Program-made: the position numbers and the translations under genes
Shown here: in pieces, positions 5,368 to 7,597 of the stretch
Layout: each line of letters begins with the position of its first letter
Position numbering within the stretch: the first letter of the stretch is position 1
NCBI GenBank assembly: GCA_946481225.1
Contig: CAMLNJ010000129.1
Coordinates: forward strand, 1-7,597
Origin: an uncultured Verrucomicrobiota bacterium
Lineage (GTDB): Bacteria; Verrucomicrobiota; Verrucomicrobiae; Opitutales; Opitutaceae
Length of the DNA stretch: 7,597 nucleotides
Reading direction: 5' to 3'
The notes under the pieces: model-generated
Database searches by the model: none
What the model saw: only the letters and a program-made list of their open reading frames with translations
Told to the model about the DNA's origin: nothing

Positions 5368-5407
5368 GGCGGGGAAGGCAGCGTGCGCAGGGACGCGCGT
5401 CTGGCGT

Positions 5408-7411
5408 TCAGGGAGGAGCGTCGAGCGGGGCGTCGGCGTCGCGGGGTTCCCAAATGGCGAGCTGTTCGAGCGTCTCGGCGTGGTCGGGGGCGCGACGGAG
5501 CGTTTCTTTCAGGAGGAGAAGCGCGTTCAGGCGGAAGGCGGGTTTTTCCGACTCGATTTCGCGGGCGAGGGCGAGGAGCCGGTCGGGCGCCGAGGGATCC
5601 CGGGCGAGGGTGGCGCGGGCGAGGAATTGAAGGCGCAGCGGATCGCCGCCGCGGGCGCGGGCCGGCAGTTCAAGGGCGTCGAGCCGGGATTCGGCGGCGG
5701 AAAGCCATTCCGGGCGAGAACGCCGGGCCGAAGCGATGAGCTCGAGGGCGCCGTCTGTATCATTAAGAGAGATACAGCGATCAAACGAGGAGGCCATCGT
5801 CTCGAAGGAGTCGGGCGCGTTCGGGGCTTCTTCGGCGGAGGCGGCCGGCGCGGGCGAGTCCGCCGCGAGAGCCGTCTCGAGGCGATGGCGAAGGGCGACG
5901 ATGGCGCGGGCGTTTTGATAGGGGCCTTCGGCGAGGACGAGGATCTGGCGCGCGGTGGCGACGCGGCCGGAGTCGAGGAGCGATTCGAGGAGGAGCTTGT
6001 AGAGGCGGAGCGTGCCGGGGCGGTCGGTCACCGCCTCCACGAGCGCGGCCTGGGTGCCGGAGGCGCCGTCGAGGCAGGCGCGGGCGAGGCGCGACGCGGT
6101 TTCGAGCCAGGTCGCATGGGTGTCGGCCGCCGCCGCGCCGCGCGCGGCGCGGATCTCCTCGGCGCGCGAAAGGACGCCCGGCCAGTCGCGAAGCGCGACG
6201 GCGAGCTGGAGGCGGGCCTGCAGGACGGGGCGGAGCGGGAGGCCGCGTTCGCGAAGCTCTTGCTCCAGCCGGTCCAATCCGCCGGGCAGGCGGAGCTCGA
6301 CGAGGATGGCGGCCGCGGCGGCGTAGACGGAGGGGCTGGCGCCGTGGCGAAAAAGCAATTCGTCGAGCGCGGCGCGGGCGGCCTCCGGCCGGCCGGCGAG
6401 CTGGTTTTGCGCGATGGCGTAGAGGGCCGCGTCGGGTTTGGCGGGATCGAGCCCGCGGAGACGGGCGAGAGCGGTCTCCATCGCGGGGAAATCGCCGGCT
6501 TCGCGGCGGGCGCGCGCGAGGAGGCGGAGCGGCTCGGGGGCGCGCGGGGCGGCGCCGGCCCAGGCCTCGGCGAGGGCGGCGGCCTCGGTCGCGCGCCCGG
6601 CTTCGAGAAGACGGACCACGGCGCTTTCTCGACGGAGGGGGTGGTCGGGGGGATAACGGCCCTCGATGAGCGCGAGGGCTTCCCCGGGCTCGCCGGCGGC
6701 GCGCAGGGCGCGCGCGGTCTGCTGGTCGAGCCAAAGCGCCTCGGCTTCGGTGCGGTTTTCGGGGGGCAGCGCGGAGAACCGCTCGCGGGCAAGGCGGGCG
6801 AGCGCGGCCCAGTCCCCGGGCCGGTCGGCGTCGGCGGCCAGGCCGAAGGCGAACTCGAGGCTCTCCCGGCCCGGATAGCCGAAGGCGAGGCCGTCGAGAA
6901 AGAGTTTTTCCGCCTGGGCGCGGAGCCGGAGCGCGGCGTAGAGGCGGGCGACCTCGAGGCGGGCGGAGTGGTCGGCGGGATTTTTCGCGAGTCCGAGGCG
7001 GAGGAGGTTGAGGCCGTTGGCGAATTCCCCGCGTTTCAGCAGATCGCGGCCATGCAGCACGAACCCTTCGCCCCGGAGGCGATCGAGCTCGGACCAGCGG
7101 GCGGGGTTGACGAGATCGGCGTAGGCGACGCGGTTGCGAGGGTTGGCCTGTTCGAGGCGGCGCAGGAGCAAGGCGGCGCCGGCGAAGTAGGCGGCGAGGG
7201 CGGCGACGGCGCCCCAGGCGAGCAGGCCGCGCAGGCTGAGATGCAGGGAGTGGTGCAGGTATTTTTTCCAATACCGGGGCAGAGCCGCGGTGGGCAGCAT
7301 CGAGGGCCGGGCGGGGTCGGGGATGCGTTGAAGATTGAAGAGCCCGAGGCGCCAGCGTCCCTCGGGGAGCGCGGGGGTGGACCAGACGAGACGGATCTTC
7401 TTCAACGCCAT
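5408..7411 (-). CDS. Large membrane-anchored tetratricopeptide repeat protein
   Basis: Starting at the ATG at 7411 the product has 667 residues (MALKKIRLVWSTP...). The in-frame TTG at 7447 would add 12 residues of low information, so the ATG is preferred; neither has a strong ribosome-binding site. Residues 1-61 are basic and include YWKKYLHH. A single transmembrane helix follows at about 62-83 (LLAWGAVAALAAYFAGAALLL), then a long helical solenoid extends to the C-terminus. TPR-like pairs are visible, for example around 119-178 (GRDLLKRGEFANGLNLLRLGLAKNPADHSARLEVARLYAALRLRAQAEKLFLDGL), with many repeats of A-x-x-L-x-x-x-G/R-x-x-x-x-A later. An Ala/Pro/Glu linker at about 515-535 separates a final helical domain of about 132 residues. 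The positive-inside rule predicts a cytoplasmic N-terminus and an extracytoplasmic solenoid, suggesting a scaffold in the envelope. No enzymatic motif is seen. It is transcribed towards the 4596-5297 gene and lies downstream of another minus-strand gene. Confidence 0.8.
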   Translation of the reverse strand: MALKKIRLVWSTPALPEGRWRLGLFNLQRIPDPARPSMLPTAALPRYWKKYLHHSLHLSLRGLLAWGAVAALAAYFAGAALLLRRLEQANPRNRVAYADLVNPARWSELDRLRGEGFVLHGRDLLKRGEFANGLNLLRLGLAKNPADHSARLEVARLYAALRLRAQAEKLFLDGLAFGYPGRESLEFAFGLAADADRPGDWAALARLARERFSALPPENRTEAEALWLDQQTARALRAAGEPGEALALIEGRYPPDHPLRRESAVVRLLEAGRATEAAALAEAWAGAAPRAPEPLRLLARARREAGDFPAMETALARLRGLDPAKPDAALYAIAQNQLAGRPEAARAALDELLFRHGASPSVYAAAAAILVELRLPGGLDRLEQELRERGLPLRPVLQARLQLAVALRDWPGVLSRAEEIRAARGAAAADTHATWLETASRLARACLDGASGTQAALVEAVTDRPGTLRLYKLLLESLLDSGRVATARQILVLAEGPYQNARAIVALRHRLETALAADSPAPAASAEEAPNAPDSFETMASSFDRCISLNDTDGALELIASARRSRPEWLSAAESRLDALELPARARGGDPLRLQFLARATLARDPSAPDRLLALAREIESEKPAFRLNALLLLKETLRRAPDHAETLEQLAIWEPRDADAPLDAPP

Positions 7412-7481
7412 GCGGCCCAAGCTCGGGACCGGCGCCCGGACGGGCAAGGGCGAGGGCGGCGGGCGACGGGGCGCGAAGCGG

Positions 7482-7498
7482 AAAACGGAGAATCTCCG
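7482..7498 (-). terminator. Weak terminator-like hairpin downstream of the right-edge gene
   Basis: On the minus strand CGGAG-ATT-CTCCG (7486-7498) forms a 5-bp stem followed directly by TTTT (7482-7485). It lies about 38 bases after the stop codon of the right-edge gene and before the TPR gene, so it may end or attenuate that transcript. The stem is short, so confidence is low. Confidence 0.35.
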
Positions 7499-7535
7499 GA
7501 TGCGCAGATCGGGAATGCCCCGGCGCGGCGCCGGT

Positions 7536-7597
7536 TCAGCGGGCCTCGGTCCACTCGGGCGCGGAGTATTGCTCGGTCAACGCCTCGAGCTCGCCTT
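7536..7597 (-). CDS. C-terminal end of an unidentified gene entering from the right edge
   Basis: Reading the minus strand from the right edge, one frame gives ...GELEALTEQYSAPEWTEAR followed by TGA (7536-7538). The composition is balanced and protein-like, while the other two minus-strand frames are either stopped early or Arg-rich, so this is probably the genuine tail of a neighbouring gene. Only 19 residues are visible and I cannot assign a family. It is co-oriented with the TPR gene, whose start lies 124 bases downstream, so they may or may not share a transcript. Confidence 0.5.
   Translation of the reverse strand, partial: GELEALTEQYSAPEWTEAR

Noticed and set aside
5781..7271. Minus-strand open frame of 496 codons in another frame of the TPR gene
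   Set aside because: Composed almost entirely of Arg, Pro and Ala; a high-GC shadow of the TPR protein.
7412..7447. Upstream extension of the large TPR protein to a TTG codon
   Set aside because: It adds 12 residues without a better ribosome-binding site; the ATG at 7411 is simpler.

Overview
The window is a very GC-rich bacterial chromosome segment. Several traits suggest a member of Verrucomicrobiota (PVC group, possibly Opitutales-like): a truncated secreted protein ending in a LamG/DUF1349-like beta-sandwich, exported proteins made of helical (TPR or HEAT-like) repeats, and intergenic palindromes of the type that spuriously translate as 'TGGPPVRHGQDARA'. This assignment rests on remembered family and repeat patterns, not on a search. 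Because of the GC content, almost every real gene carries long spurious ORFs in other frames; I kept the frame with recognisable protein features.

Layout, left to right. The C-terminus of a secreted beta-sandwich protein (2-205, +) is followed by a clear hairpin terminator. Next is an exported, possibly lipoprotein, helical-repeat protein (284-1294, +) with about six tandem 32-residue repeats. A 263-base gap holds a compound inverted repeat. Then comes a probable + strand transcription unit: a signal-peptide TPR protein (1558-2313) and, 26 bases later, a small protein with a phospholipase A2-like DGC...C..HD core (2340-2777). A gap with three consecutive perfect or near-perfect hairpins leads to a MarC-family membrane protein (2910-3494, +). 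A calcineurin/PPP-like metallophosphoesterase lies on the minus strand (3531-4331) and diverges from an unrecognised 233-residue protein (4596-5297, +). That gene converges, across another palindromic structure, with a large membrane-anchored TPR protein on the minus strand (5408-7411). The last 62 bases hold the C-terminal codons of another minus-strand gene.

The genes do not form a recognisable pathway. They read as a mosaic of envelope or housekeeping genes in short units. No tRNA, rRNA, CRISPR array, transposase, phage gene or known defence module is visible. The most distinctive feature is that three intergenic gaps carry different families of palindromic repeat, which looks like several REP/MITE-like families spread through the genome. 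I do not see a convincing new multi-gene system.
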